Source of the DNA: Oscillospiraceae bacterium
Lineage (GTDB): Bacteria; Bacillota; Clostridia; Oscillospirales; Oscillospiraceae
Assembly (NCBI GenBank): GCA_009780175.1
Contig: WRAO01000005.1
Coordinates: 1-64,000, forward strand
Direction: 5' to 3'
DNA: 64,000 nucleotides
The notes below the pieces were generated by a model. That model made no database searches. It saw only the letters and a program-made list of their open reading frames with translations, and was not told the origin of the DNA. Both the position numbers and the translations under genes were made by a program. This document shows, in pieces, positions 15,587 through 24,489 of this stretch (the stretch's first letter is position 1; each line of letters starts with the position of its first letter).

Positions 15587-17584
15587 TTACGAAACATCCA
15601 CTAGATCAAGGTACTTATGCCCATTCGTCGCAATATGATCCTTCCGCCCCGCCAAATTATCCCCCAGAAGCAGATCAAACACCTCCGCCGTCAACGCCGC
15701 GTCCGCCGGCGTAACCTTAATCAGCCGCCTCGATTCCGGATTCATCGTCGTCAACCACATCATGTCCGGATCATTCTCACCCAGCCCCTTTGATCGATTG
15801 ATCGTATGGCTCGCCCCATTGAATCCCGCCACAATCGCGTTCTTCTCCGAATCCGAATAAGCAAAATACGTCTTACCCTTACACTCAATCTCATACAAGG
15901 GGCTCTCCGCAATAAACACAAACCCCTCCTCAATCAGCGTCGGCACCAACCGATACAACATCGCCAAAATCAAAGTCCGAATCTGAAATCCGTCCACGTC
16001 CGCATCCGTACAGATAATCACTTTATTCCACCGCAGATTCTCCATCGAAAAATTGCTGAGATCCTTCGTATGCTTGTTCCGCACCTCAACCCCGCACCCA
16101 AGCACCCGGAGTAGATCCGTAATAATATCACTCTTAAAAATCTTCTCATAATCCGCCTTGAGGCAGTTCAAAATCTTACCCCTAACCGGCATAATCCCCT
16201 GAAAATCAGCGTCCCGGCTCAGTTTACAAGCCCCCAATGCCGAGTCACCCTCCACAATGTAAAGCTCCCGCCGCTCCACTTCCTTCGTCCGGCAGTCCAC
16301 AAACTTCTCCACCCGGTTCATAATGTCAAGGCTGCCGGACAGCTTCTTCTTAATGTTCAACCGCGCCTTCTCCGCCGTCTCCCGGCTGCGCTTGTTGATC
16401 AAAATCTGCTCCGTAACCCGATTGGCCTCCGGCTTATTCTCAATAAAATAAACCTCCAACTGGCTCCGCAAAAACTCCGTCATCGCCTCTTGAATAAACT
16501 TATTCGTGATCGACTTCTTCGTCTGGTTCTCATAAGAAGTCTGCGTCGAAAACGAGTTCGATACGAAAACAAGACAATCCTGCACATCTTGAAAACTAAC
16601 CCGGCTCTCGTTCTTAAGATACTTACCCTCTTTCTTCAAATAAGCATCCACCACATACACAAACGCGTTCTTGAGCGCCTTCTCCGGCGCCCCCCCGTGA
16701 GACAGGAAAGAGGAGTTATGATAATACTCAATCACATTCACCCGATTCGAAAAACAAAACGCCGCCGAAAGCCGCACCTTATACTCGTCCTTATCCTCCC
16801 GATCCCGGCCCCGCCGCTCCGTCTGATAAAACACCGGCGCCGTCAAGGGATTCGCATCCTCCGCGACCAACTCACTCACATAGTCAATAATCCCATTCTC
16901 ATAAACAAACTCCGTCGTCTCAAACCCGCCGCCATCCACCTGATTGCGAAATACAAAAGTGATCCCGGCGTTAACAACAGCCTGCTTCTTGAGCACATCC
17001 AGATAAAAGTCCACCGGAATCGCGATGTCCGTAAAAACATCCAAATCCGGCTTCCACCGAATAATAGACCCCGTCCGCTTCCCAGCAAAGGGCTCAGACT
17101 GCAATCCCCCCACATTCTCGCCCCGCTCAAAATGCAGCGTATACTTCTTCCCATCCCGATACACCGTCACATCCATATACTGAGAAGCATACTGCGTCGC
17201 GCAAGACCCAAGCCCGTTCAACCCAAGCGAAAACTCATAGTTCTCGCCCTCCTGATTTTTATACTTCCCACCCGCGTAGAGCTCGCAAAACACCAGCTCC
17301 CAGTTATAGCGCTCCTCCGCCGGATTATAATCCACCGGGCACCCGCGCCCAAAGTCCTCGACTTCAATCGACCCATCGGTAAAGCGGGTCACAATAATCT
17401 GCTTCCCATACCCCTCCCGCGCCTCGTCGATCGAGTTCGACAAAATCTCAAAAACCGCGTGTTGGCAGCCCTCCAGCCCATCCGACCCAAAGATAACCCC
17501 GGGCCGCTTGCGCACCCGATCCGCCCCCTTGAGGGAGCTGATCGATTCATTGCCATATCCGCTCGTCTGCGTTATATTCGCCAT
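15587..17584 (-). CDS. Type IIA topoisomerase subunit B (ParE/GyrB-like)
   Basis: 665 residues from ATG 17584 (GGAG six bases upstream); upstream in-frame ATGs at 17626 and 17596 have no better RBS. The GHKL ATPase shows VRKRPGVIFG, EILSNSIDEAREG (Mg/ATP Asn-Asp-Glu) and a GLNGLGSCA lid. The Toprim domain has EGDSALGACKLSRDADFQ, PVRGKILN and TDADVDGFQIRTL; usual GyrB/ParE have EGDSAGG and DVDGxHIRTL, so both motifs are slightly altered. With the downstream subunit A it should form an A2B2 enzyme that passes DNA through double-strand breaks. The divergent Toprim fits a lineage-specific topoisomerase rather than standard gyrase. Confidence 0.88.
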   Translation of the reverse strand: MANITQTSGYGNESISSLKGADRVRKRPGVIFGSDGLEGCQHAVFEILSNSIDEAREGYGKQIIVTRFTDGSIEVEDFGRGCPVDYNPAEERYNWELVFCELYAGGKYKNQEGENYEFSLGLNGLGSCATQYASQYMDVTVYRDGKKYTLHFERGENVGGLQSEPFAGKRTGSIIRWKPDLDVFTDIAIPVDFYLDVLKKQAVVNAGITFVFRNQVDGGGFETTEFVYENGIIDYVSELVAEDANPLTAPVFYQTERRGRDREDKDEYKVRLSAAFCFSNRVNVIEYYHNSSFLSHGGAPEKALKNAFVYVVDAYLKKEGKYLKNESRVSFQDVQDCLVFVSNSFSTQTSYENQTKKSITNKFIQEAMTEFLRSQLEVYFIENKPEANRVTEQILINKRSRETAEKARLNIKKKLSGSLDIMNRVEKFVDCRTKEVERRELYIVEGDSALGACKLSRDADFQGIMPVRGKILNCLKADYEKIFKSDIITDLLRVLGCGVEVRNKHTKDLSNFSMENLRWNKVIICTDADVDGFQIRTLILAMLYRLVPTLIEEGFVFIAESPLYEIECKGKTYFAYSDSEKNAIVAGFNGASHTINRSKGLGENDPDMMWLTTMNPESRRLIKVTPADAALTAEVFDLLLGDNLAGRKDHIATNGHKYLDLVDVS

Positions 17585-17699
17585 AGCACTCTCCATATCT
17601 TGTGTACACTTCGCAAATTGACCCAAATCTAGTATACCGCAAAAATACCCCAGAAATCAAGGCGAATTTTTGAATCTCAGCTTTATTCTGCCGAACCAG

Positions 17700-17728
17700 T
17701 TGACGTAACGTAAAAAATATAATATAGT
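17700..17728 (+). promoter_or_regulatory. Promoter of the SLH protein gene
   Basis: TTGACG (17700-17705) and TATAGT (17723-17728) are spaced by 17 bp in an AT-rich stretch. The ATG is 48 bp after the -10, preceded by AAAAAGGAGAT. Confidence 0.72.
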
Positions 17729-17775
17729 ACGGATATATATTATTAATGAAAACTTAAAAAGGAGATCCTCAAGCA

Positions 17776-20124
17776 ATGACAAAAAGAATGAAGAGAATGA
17801 TACGCGCATTCCTTGCGCTCTGCTTACTACTCACCCTAGTTCCGCCAATGGCGACAGCGGTGCCCGTTGTCTATATCGAACCAGGCTATAGTTTCGATGC
17901 CATTCAAGCGGCGATAGATAATCCAGCCGTTTCGGAGATTGTGCTGCTTCCGGGCGAACATCGTGCTGGCACGCCAGCGAACCGCTTTGGAACTGGACTC
18001 TCAATAGCACGGAGTGATCTAATCCTCCGCGGCTACGACGACAACGTTGTAGTCAATCTCGACAATGTCTGGGGACGTCATGTAATTATGATATCTGCTT
18101 CTTTTGATTGGGATACGCAATGTTGTTGTAATGGTGACAGTGGTGTAGTCAATAGCAATATCGTAATCAGAGATATTCTCTTTCAAGGAGTAATCACGAA
18201 TACGGGTACACACCCAAATTCACCCGTGGTGATATCTGTTGATGGCATTAGCGGTCTTACGCTTGAGAACATTGCGATCGATACCGTAACGACGAATAAC
18301 TTTATTCACGATCCGGTTGGAGGCATTTGGATTAGAAACTCCGAGGATGTCGTAATTCGCGGCCTTAACCTCAGTGCAACGCTCCCCACGCAGGGCGCGA
18401 CAACGCCTCCATTCCCACCGATGCCAGTTATTTTGTTAGATGCCGGCCACTCTTGGTATGAAGCGGATGTCACATTAAGTAATATTACCATCGAAAACGT
18501 TATCTGGCCTTCACTGCCGCATAATCGGATCGAACTGTGGGTGCGGGACCCGGCTTACTTTGCCTATGTCGATTTGGCAAGCATTTCTCTCGCCGGCTTC
18601 CCTTACATAGAATTTATTGGTCCGGCAGTATGGATGGGCAATGGAAACTGGTGGGACCGCCAAGGCGATCACGCGGTTTTCAGGACTACTTATAATGAAA
18701 CCTGGAACTCAAATCACGATCTCTTAGAGCAGCAGGAAGGGAACGAACGGACCTTTTATTTCCACCCCGGAACCGAAGACATCCATGTAGCGGTAGAGCT
18801 TGAAATCGTGATTTGTGAAACCACCAACACATTTACAATCGAACAAGTACTGCCAGATCTAGATCTTCTTTCCGATGGCGGACGTTTAGAACTAGTCTTC
18901 TCATTTAACGGCGCTAACCCACGGGGCTCCGTACTCTACTTCGACGGCACCCCGATTCCAATTCCAGCCGGCACAACAAGCATTCACGCAATCGGGCGTG
19001 TCTTGTTCGACGACTTTCCCATCAACAACGGCTTTGTCTATATGCGTGAACAAGTAAACGAAAGCCTCGTTAACACCCATACCGTAACCTTCATCGTCAA
19101 CGGTGTCGTCGTAAACACCGTTGAAGTGCCAAACGGCCAGACAGTAGCACAGCCAGCCAACCCAACACCGCCCGCCGGCCAACAGTTCGTAACCTGGTTA
19201 GTCCAAGGCACAACTACAGCCTGGAACTTCAACACCCCAATCACCGCAGACTTGACCCTAGTCGCACAGTTCGCACCGATCACCAACGGAAACGGAAACA
19301 ATGGCGGCGGCAATAATGGTGGTGGTAACGGAGGCGGCGGCAGCGGCGGGGGAGGAGGCGGTGGCGGAACAACCCCACCACCAGCAGACCCAAGCCGTCA
19401 AGCCTTCTTGATCGGCCTCGCAGCCGACTATGGACAACCGCGCCAAATCAACCCCAGAGGCAATATCACCAGAGCCGAAGTCGCAACCATCTTCTTCCGC
19501 TTGATCTCCGACGAAGCGCGCGCGCACTATTGGGCGCAGTCAAATGCGTTCGACGATGTCGTGCTCCAACAGTGGTTCAACAACGCGGTTTCCACAACCA
19601 CCCACATGGGCATCTTCGAAGGCGTCGGCGACGACCGTTTCGCTCCGCACCAAAACATCACCCGCGGCGAACTCGCCGCTGTCATCGTTCGCTTCATGTA
19701 CAGAGACCAGATCGGTTCCTTCGCAGCAGGCGCCGACCAGTTCAATGATATCACAGGCCACTGGGCAAGAGCATACATCAACGAAGCAGGCAGACAAGGC
19801 TGGGTCGAAGGACCAGACGGGCTCGGCGGACCGTTCAACCCCAACCAACCCATCACCAGAGCCGAAACCGCGGCAATGGTCAACCGCATGTTCGAACGCC
19901 TAATCGAAACCCCAAGCTGCCGCCTGTCCAATATGATTACCTGGCCGGATAACGCAAATCAAAACAGCTGGTACTTCCTCTACATGTACATGGCGTCCAA
20001 CTCCTACACCTACCGCTGGAGAGCCAACAGCGACACATTCAAAGAACTAATCACGATCATCGACCCACGCAACTGGGCAGCGCTAGAGCGTCCAAACTCC
20101 AGACCCCAAGATATTTTCAGATAG
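17776..20124 (+). CDS. S-layer-homology protein with beta-helix and InlB-type repeat
   Basis: 782 residues. A signal peptide (about 1-28, ending MATAVP) is followed by a right-handed beta-helix-like region (about 30-270) with repeated VVI/LTLEN strands as in pectate-lyase-fold proteins. An InlB/Listeria-Bacteroides-type repeat follows (HTVTFIVNGVVVNTVEVPNG...WNFNTPITADLTLVAQF, about 430-500), then a Gly-rich linker, then three SLH domains (about 535-720). SLH domains hold the protein on secondary wall polymers. The beta-helix could bind or cut polysaccharide, but no catalytic set is clear. Part of the beta-helix is AT-richer than the SLH part, consistent with domain shuffling. Confidence 0.85.
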   Translation: MTKRMKRMIRAFLALCLLLTLVPPMATAVPVVYIEPGYSFDAIQAAIDNPAVSEIVLLPGEHRAGTPANRFGTGLSIARSDLILRGYDDNVVVNLDNVWGRHVIMISASFDWDTQCCCNGDSGVVNSNIVIRDILFQGVITNTGTHPNSPVVISVDGISGLTLENIAIDTVTTNNFIHDPVGGIWIRNSEDVVIRGLNLSATLPTQGATTPPFPPMPVILLDAGHSWYEADVTLSNITIENVIWPSLPHNRIELWVRDPAYFAYVDLASISLAGFPYIEFIGPAVWMGNGNWWDRQGDHAVFRTTYNETWNSNHDLLEQQEGNERTFYFHPGTEDIHVAVELEIVICETTNTFTIEQVLPDLDLLSDGGRLELVFSFNGANPRGSVLYFDGTPIPIPAGTTSIHAIGRVLFDDFPINNGFVYMREQVNESLVNTHTVTFIVNGVVVNTVEVPNGQTVAQPANPTPPAGQQFVTWLVQGTTTAWNFNTPITADLTLVAQFAPITNGNGNNGGGNNGGGNGGGGSGGGGGGGGTTPPPADPSRQAFLIGLAADYGQPRQINPRGNITRAEVATIFFRLISDEARAHYWAQSNAFDDVVLQQWFNNAVSTTTHMGIFEGVGDDRFAPHQNITRGELAAVIVRFMYRDQIGSFAAGADQFNDITGHWARAYINEAGRQGWVEGPDGLGGPFNPNQPITRAETAAMVNRMFERLIETPSCRLSNMITWPDNANQNSWYFLYMYMASNSYTYRWRANSDTFKELITIIDPRNWAALERPNSRPQDIFR

Positions 20125-20150
20125 GAAGCGCAAAGCATAAACAGAAGCAA

Positions 20151-20194
20151 ACAAGGCTAGAAAGAGGAACCTTTCCTCCTTCTAGCTTTGTTTC
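20151..20194 (+). terminator. Intrinsic terminator after the SLH protein
   Basis: An imperfect long stem pairs the AAGGCTAGAAAGAGGAA region with the TTTCCTCCTTCTAGCTTTG region and is followed by TTTC. It separates the SLH gene from the Na/Pi transporter promoter. Confidence 0.7.
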
Positions 20195-20203
20195 ATTTCC
20201 CCC

Positions 20204-20262
20204 TTGACAAAAGAAATCTTCCTTGGTAGACTATTTAAGTTAGCATATGCTAACTTAAATAG
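20204..20262 (+). promoter_or_regulatory. Promoter with overlapping 32-bp perfect palindrome (operator) of the Na/Pi transporter
   Basis: Consensus TTGACA (20204-20209) is 17 bp from TAGACT (20227-20232). Directly at the -10 begins a perfect 32-bp palindrome, 20231-20262, whose half is CTATTTAAGTTAGCAT. It covers the last bases of the -10 and the start point, a classic repressor position. The inner TTAG/CTAA symmetry recalls DtxR/MntR-type metal-regulator boxes, but spacing and identity are unproven. The palindrome ends 39 bp before the ATG and could also form a leader hairpin. Confidence 0.7.
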
Positions 20263-20301
20263 AGCAGAGATAAACTGCTATCTCATGAGCGGAGGATTTC
20301 T

Positions 20302-21324
20302 ATGTTATTCTGGGACCTTATCACTTCCATGTTAGAGCTATTTACAGGTATAGGCGTATTTTTGCTGGCAATCGTCATGCTCACAAAAATATTCGGCGCC
20401 CCGTCCGAAAAACTAAATCGGTTTTTCCAAAAAACAGGGAAGAACCGTTTCGCAAATGTCGGCCTGGGCATAGCCGCCGTAGGCATCACACAATCCTCCA
20501 CCCCTACAACCGCCATTATAATCAGCTTGGTGAGCGGAGGCATGCTAACCCTCTTCCAAGCAACCGGCCTAGTCATGGGCATTAACATCGGCAGCAGCCT
20601 AACCTCGCTGCTCTTCGTGTTTTCCGCGTTCCGAATCCGATACTTCATCATGTTCCTCGTTTTCATCGGCGCCGCAATCCGCCTCGCTACGCAAACAGAA
20701 AAATGGGTCAAAACAGCAAATATATGCATCACATTCGGCCTCCTCTTCATCGGCCTCGGCGCCATGAGTTCAGCACTCAGCGGCAATGCGATCATAGTCA
20801 ACTTTTTTGAAGACGTATTCAGCAGAATCACCTTCCCGCTCTGGTTATTCTTGATCGGAACGATCTTCTCCGCCCTAATCCAATCCTCCTCCGCCGCAAT
20901 CGGGATCAGCGTAGCCATGGTCGCCAGCGGATTGCTCCAATTCGAGTCCGCCATCTTCATCGTAATCGGCGCGAACCTAGGCACAAGCTTCACCGCCATC
21001 CTCGCGTCTCTGCCCTGCAACCGAGACGCAAAACGCGTAGCCCTCTTCCACGTACTATTCAACTTCCTGGGCTCCCTGCTATTCTTAGCAATCGTCTGGC
21101 CCCTGCAAGCTACCCTGATTCCCTGGTACCAAAGCTTGATCGCTGACCCCATCATACAAATGTCCGTCTTCCACGTAGTGTTCAATACCATAACCATGCT
21201 CGCCCTTGTTTGGTTCATCATCCCCCTCAACAACCTAGTATATTGGATCATAAAAGACAAACCGGCAGACGCACCCAAAGAAACAGCATGCTCCATCCTT
21301 CCGCGGGCGCAAGAAATATTCTAA
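20302..21324 (+). CDS. Na/Pi cotransporter family protein (NptA/PNaS-like)
   Basis: 340 residues with eight to nine membrane helices. The inverted repeat of the family is present: GITQSSTPTTAIIISLVSGG (about 55-75) and SALIQSSSAAIGISVAMVASG (about 190-212), each with the QSS motif binding Na+ and phosphate, followed by GxNxGSSLT and GANLGTSFTA. The C-terminal PhoU-like domain found in many bacterial members is absent. It should import phosphate, or another anion, with sodium. RBS is GGAGG. It is a single-gene unit with its own promoter/operator and a terminator. Confidence 0.85.
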   Translation: MLFWDLITSMLELFTGIGVFLLAIVMLTKIFGAPSEKLNRFFQKTGKNRFANVGLGIAAVGITQSSTPTTAIIISLVSGGMLTLFQATGLVMGINIGSSLTSLLFVFSAFRIRYFIMFLVFIGAAIRLATQTEKWVKTANICITFGLLFIGLGAMSSALSGNAIIVNFFEDVFSRITFPLWLFLIGTIFSALIQSSSAAIGISVAMVASGLLQFESAIFIVIGANLGTSFTAILASLPCNRDAKRVALFHVLFNFLGSLLFLAIVWPLQATLIPWYQSLIADPIIQMSVFHVVFNTITMLALVWFIIPLNNLVYWIIKDKPADAPKETACSILPRAQEIF

Positions 21325-21335
21325 ACTAAAAATAT

Positions 21336-21378
21336 AACAAGGGCGGAGAGATGAATCCATCATCTCTCCGCCCTTGTT
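21336..21378. terminator. Bidirectional terminator
   Basis: Two perfect 19-base arms (21336-21354 and 21360-21378) with a 5-base loop. T-rich flanks occur on both strands. It serves the Na/Pi transporter and the convergent DUF3298-like gene. Confidence 0.8.
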
Positions 21379-21381
21379 TCT

Positions 21382-21993
21382 TTACATCACCCGCGGCCCC
21401 CCATCCCCAAAGGGCATCACAACCACCGAACTCCCGCCAGCCACCGGTCCCATCGCCCCCGGCGTAAAAAACACCGCCAACCCACCCTCCGTCAAATACA
21501 TATTCTCCGGCGAAAACCCCTCCCGCGCCACAGCCTCATCGACCCCCAAACGCCCAGCCGCAAACCCGCTCACAACCGCCCGAACATCTGTCTGAGCAGG
21601 GAAGAGGGAAGTCATAAAAATCGGCCTCCCACCCTCCGCCGTCACAAAGGTGCTCCCATACCGATACGTAACCCCCCGCATCCCACCCGCGTAAAGAAAC
21701 ACATCCGTAAAAAAACTAAGCACCCCTTCAGAATTGTAGGTAACAGTGAACGTCCCGCTGATCTGATAAGGCAAAGCCTCCGGCAAAAGCCCCGCCGCCG
21801 CCCGCGCCTCACGGAGCATCCCCATACAAAGCGCATCAACCAAATTCTCCGCCGTAGAGGCTAGGCAATCATCCAACACCCCAAAACCCGCCCCGCCAAT
21901 CTGCGGATACTGCAAGGACACCTGAATCAGCGTCTCGCCCCCCTCACGCACATCGCGGCTGAGACGTCCCGTGGTAAGCTCCAGTTTGTCCAT
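21382..21993 (-). CDS. DUF3298/DUF4163-like protein (RsiV/PdaC-type domain)
   Basis: 203 residues from ATG 21993, nine bases after AAAGG; an ATG three codons earlier touches the RBS. The layout (N-terminal 'VSLQYPQIGG' segment, FTVTYNSEGVLSFFTDVFLYAGGMRG in the middle, 'FFTPGAMGPVAGGS' near the end) matches the DUF4163-DUF3298 pair found in RsiV and PdaC. Unlike those, there is no signal peptide or membrane anchor, so as annotated it would be cytoplasmic. No sigma-V-like gene is nearby. RsiV binds lysozyme; whether this protein does is unknown. Confidence 0.65.
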   Translation of the reverse strand: MDKLELTTGRLSRDVREGGETLIQVSLQYPQIGGAGFGVLDDCLASTAENLVDALCMGMLREARAAAGLLPEALPYQISGTFTVTYNSEGVLSFFTDVFLYAGGMRGVTYRYGSTFVTAEGGRPIFMTSLFPAQTDVRAVVSGFAAGRLGVDEAVAREGFSPENMYLTEGGLAVFFTPGAMGPVAGGSSVVVMPFGDGGPRVM

Positions 21994-22018
21994 ACCTGCC
22001 ATCCTTTCTAAAAAGGTG

Positions 22019-22047
22019 TTGATTCTATCGAAGAGATTCTATATAAT
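22019..22047 (+). promoter_or_regulatory. Promoter of the yerC-methyltransferase pair
   Basis: TTGATT (22019-22024) and consensus TATAAT (22042-22047) are spaced by 17 bp. The ATG of yerC is 70 bp after the -10 with TTGGAGG as RBS. Confidence 0.75.
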
Positions 22048-22116
22048 AGTATTCGGTAAAACATGAAATAATGCGTCTAAACTAGAGAAATTACCTATTT
22101 TGGAGGTTACACATAC

Positions 22117-22419
22117 ATGAACAAAAATATCAAAAAGCCCAGAAACATGGCCGTCTACGAAGCCATCACCACCCTAGAGACTGTCGATGAATGCATCAAA
22201 CTCTTCGACGATCTCCTCAGCGTCGCCGAACTGCGTGCCATGGAGCAGCGCTACCAAGTCGCCGAAATGCTCAACCGCGGCATGGTCTACAGCGCAATTC
22301 TGGAAAAAACCGGCGCCAGCAGCGCCACCATCAGCCGTATCAACCGTTCCCTGCAAAATGCGGGCGAGGGATACCGCACCGCCTTCGCCCGGACCGAGAA
22401 AAACGAGGACAGCGAGTGA
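22117..22419 (+). CDS. YerC/YecD family TrpR-related protein
   Basis: 100 residues. The YerC family is a helix-turn-helix group related to TrpR; here LFDDLLSVAELRAMEQRYQVAEML is followed by the HTH segment TGASSATISRINRSLQ. In Bacillus such proteins sit near pcrB/purine loci and have no firm function. It is the first gene of a two-gene unit: its TGA overlaps the GTG start of the methyltransferase (GTGA). The mobility of the C-terminal tail (ARTEKNEDSE) is typical of the family. Confidence 0.85.
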   Translation: MNKNIKKPRNMAVYEAITTLETVDECIKLFDDLLSVAELRAMEQRYQVAEMLNRGMVYSAILEKTGASSATISRINRSLQNAGEGYRTAFARTEKNEDSE

Positions 22420-23120
22420 ACGCCTACCGCCACCTAGCCCCCTTCTACGACCGTCTGACAGCAGACGTAGACTATCCATCCCTAGCCAACCATTACGAAC
22501 AGGCCATCACCCAATCCGGGCGCCATCCTGCCCTCGTCCTAGACCTAGCCTGTGGCACCGGCCGCCTCACCCGTATGTTGGCGCAACGCGGCTACCAAAT
22601 GATAGGCGTAGACATCTCCGCCGAAATGCTCTCCGTCGCCGTAAGCGAGGGGGGAGATATCCTCTATCTCCAACAATCCCTCCCAGAGCTCGACCTCTAC
22701 GGCACCGTAGACGCCGCCATCTGCACCCTAGACGGCCTAAACTATCTCCCGCCGGAAGCCTTAGAACAAGCGCTCCGGCGGATCTTTCTGTTCCTCGCCC
22801 CCGGCAGCGTCTTCGCCTTCGACCTCAACACCCCCGAAAAACTAAAACGCCTAGACGGCGAACTCTTCTGCGACGAACAAGAAGACCTCCTCTGCCTCTG
22901 GCGCTGCTCCTTCGACGAAAAAAACCAAACCTGCCACTACGACTTCGACATATTCGAAAAAAACGGCCCCCACTGGCTCCGCCACCAAGAATCCCACACC
23001 CAACACGCCTACCCCGAACCCGAACTGCGCCACCTCCTAGAAAAAACAGGCTTCACCCAAATCACCACCACCGGCAACGCAGACCGAACCTTCTACACCA
23101 CAATCCGCCCAAAAACATAG
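22416..23120 (+). CDS. Class I SAM-dependent methyltransferase
   Basis: 234 residues starting at GTG 22416, which overlaps the yerC stop; the open frame upstream of this point only shadows yerC. VLDLACGTGRLTRMLAQRG (about 43-61) is motif I, followed by GVDISAEML (acidic motif II) and a FDLNTP segment after the fourth strand. The N-terminal YRHLAPFYDRLTADVDY is common in small-molecule methyltransferases of Firmicutes. The substrate is not predictable. Tight overlap with yerC implies coupled translation. Confidence 0.88.
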   Translation: MNAYRHLAPFYDRLTADVDYPSLANHYEQAITQSGRHPALVLDLACGTGRLTRMLAQRGYQMIGVDISAEMLSVAVSEGGDILYLQQSLPELDLYGTVDAAICTLDGLNYLPPEALEQALRRIFLFLAPGSVFAFDLNTPEKLKRLDGELFCDEQEDLLCLWRCSFDEKNQTCHYDFDIFEKNGPHWLRHQESHTQHAYPEPELRHLLEKTGFTQITTTGNADRTFYTTIRPKT

Positions 23121-23166
23121 GGAACGGCATCCTCGCCGCCCCGTCCAATTCCATGATCGCACACCG

Positions 23167-23706
23167 GTGAAACAGATGAAACTCTTGAGAAAAACGATCG
23201 TACTCATTATAATTCTTGCGGTTGTTTTCACATTAACAGCTTGTGTTCCCGCCGCAAGAGTTCGAGTGATCTCTTCTGGAAACGAACATACTGCACTAGA
23301 GCATTGGAACCACGGATCGCGTCAATCTTGGTTTGTATCCACGCACTCCACTGGGTGGCATCAAAGAGCGGAGCATGTCGCAGATGAATTGGACCCATTT
23401 TCGTTTGGAGACGATTTTCAGATTATAACCAGTGGCCAACTGTGGCGTAACGAAGTTAATTACCATTTTTACAAATTGACCGACGGTGAATGGATCAGCG
23501 TATTAGCCGTGTCCGTGCGAGGCGACTCGAAGCAGATTTTCTTGACACACGGTAATTCTTGGAATCGAACCCATTGGGCAGAAGTACACGCCGAATCATT
23601 TCTTGACCTATTAGCGCCCGGAGAATATATACTTGACGTAAGCGCATGGTGGGGCAATTCGCGAGCAAGAGACTCTTATCAAAATTTTTTCAGATTTATA
23701 AAATAA
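23167..23706 (+). CDS. Lipoprotein of unknown function
   Basis: 179 residues from GTG 23167, or 176 from the ATG at 23176; neither has a strong RBS. The signal FTLTAC with lipobox Cys at about residue 26 indicates membrane anchoring. The rest is a Trp- and His-rich soluble domain (HWNHGSRQSWF, STGWHQRAEH, WNRTHWAEVH) that I do not recognise, perhaps a beta-sandwich. Codon use is distinctly AT-richer than in the methyltransferase before it and the CDGSH gene after it, suggesting recent acquisition or low expression. Confidence 0.65.
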   Translation: MKQMKLLRKTIVLIIILAVVFTLTACVPAARVRVISSGNEHTALEHWNHGSRQSWFVSTHSTGWHQRAEHVADELDPFSFGDDFQIITSGQLWRNEVNYHFYKLTDGEWISVLAVSVRGDSKQIFLTHGNSWNRTHWAEVHAESFLDLLAPGEYILDVSAWWGNSRARDSYQNFFRFIK

Positions 23707-23787
23707 CTGGAACGACCAAACACATTGCGATCCTACACATATGCCCCACAATATAATTCCGCAAATCACAAAACAGGGAGGCCACTC

Positions 23788-24465
23788 ATGAAAATCACCA
23801 TCACAAAAAACGGACCCTATGTTGTTGACGCAGGAATACCCCTCAAGGAAGTAGACAGTGTAGCCGACCAAGAAGGCCGCGGCGTGCTTACATACCAAGA
23901 GCGCGCAGACCACGGCAAAGCAGACACGAACACCTACCTCTGCAGATGCGGCCACTCCCAAAACAAACCCTTCTGCGACGGCCACCACGCCAAACTAGGC
24001 TTCGACGGAACCGAAACCAACGACAAAAAACCTTACGACGCCAAAGCCGAACACATCCGAGGCGCAATTTACGACGCCCTAGACAACCAAGCCCTCTGCG
24101 CCGCCGCAAGAATTTGCGACGTCGGGACCGGCTTTCTCAACGCACTAGAAAGCACACACGAAGCAGATAAACAATACACCGAACACGTCGGCTGCAACTG
24201 CCCCTCCGGCAGATTCACCCTGCTAGATAAACAGACCCATCAAAAACTGGAACCCAAACTAGACCCAGAAATCCAGCTAATCACGGACATCCCAGCAGAA
24301 CACCTAGGCCCCATCTACGTCAAAGGCGGCATACAAGTCACAGGCGCCGACGGTTTCGAATATGAAACAAGAAACAGAGTCACACTCTGCCGCTGCGGAG
24401 AATCCAACAACCGCCCCTTCTGCGACGGCACCCATCTCGATTGCAAGCATATGGAACTAAAATAG
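23788..24465 (+). CDS. Double CDGSH-type iron-sulfur protein
   Basis: 225 residues from ATG 23788 (CAGGGAGG eight bases before). Two CDGSH-type motifs are clear: CRCGHSQNKPFCDGHH (about 51-66) and CRCGESNNRPFCDGTH near the end (about 203-218). Each has the C-x-C...C...H ligand set for a 2Fe-2S cluster. Between them is an extra Cys-containing module (ARICDVGTGFLNALES, GCNCPSGRF) resembling the Fer4_19/DUF1271 mono-cluster domain. Proteins with this layout are thought to handle electrons or Fe-S clusters in the cytoplasm. It is followed 24 bp later by hslO, another redox-sensing protein. Confidence 0.82.
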   Translation: MKITITKNGPYVVDAGIPLKEVDSVADQEGRGVLTYQERADHGKADTNTYLCRCGHSQNKPFCDGHHAKLGFDGTETNDKKPYDAKAEHIRGAIYDALDNQALCAAARICDVGTGFLNALESTHEADKQYTEHVGCNCPSGRFTLLDKQTHQKLEPKLDPEIQLITDIPAEHLGPIYVKGGIQVTGADGFEYETRNRVTLCRCGESNNRPFCDGTHLDCKHMELK

Positions 24466-24489
24466 CACCCCCCACACAAAGGAGCCCCC

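Noticed and set aside
14186-17632. Long plus-strand frames opposite the topoisomerase genes
   Set aside because: Composition is extreme (Arg, His, Ile, Pro), no RBS, no domains. They are shadows of the minus-strand genes.
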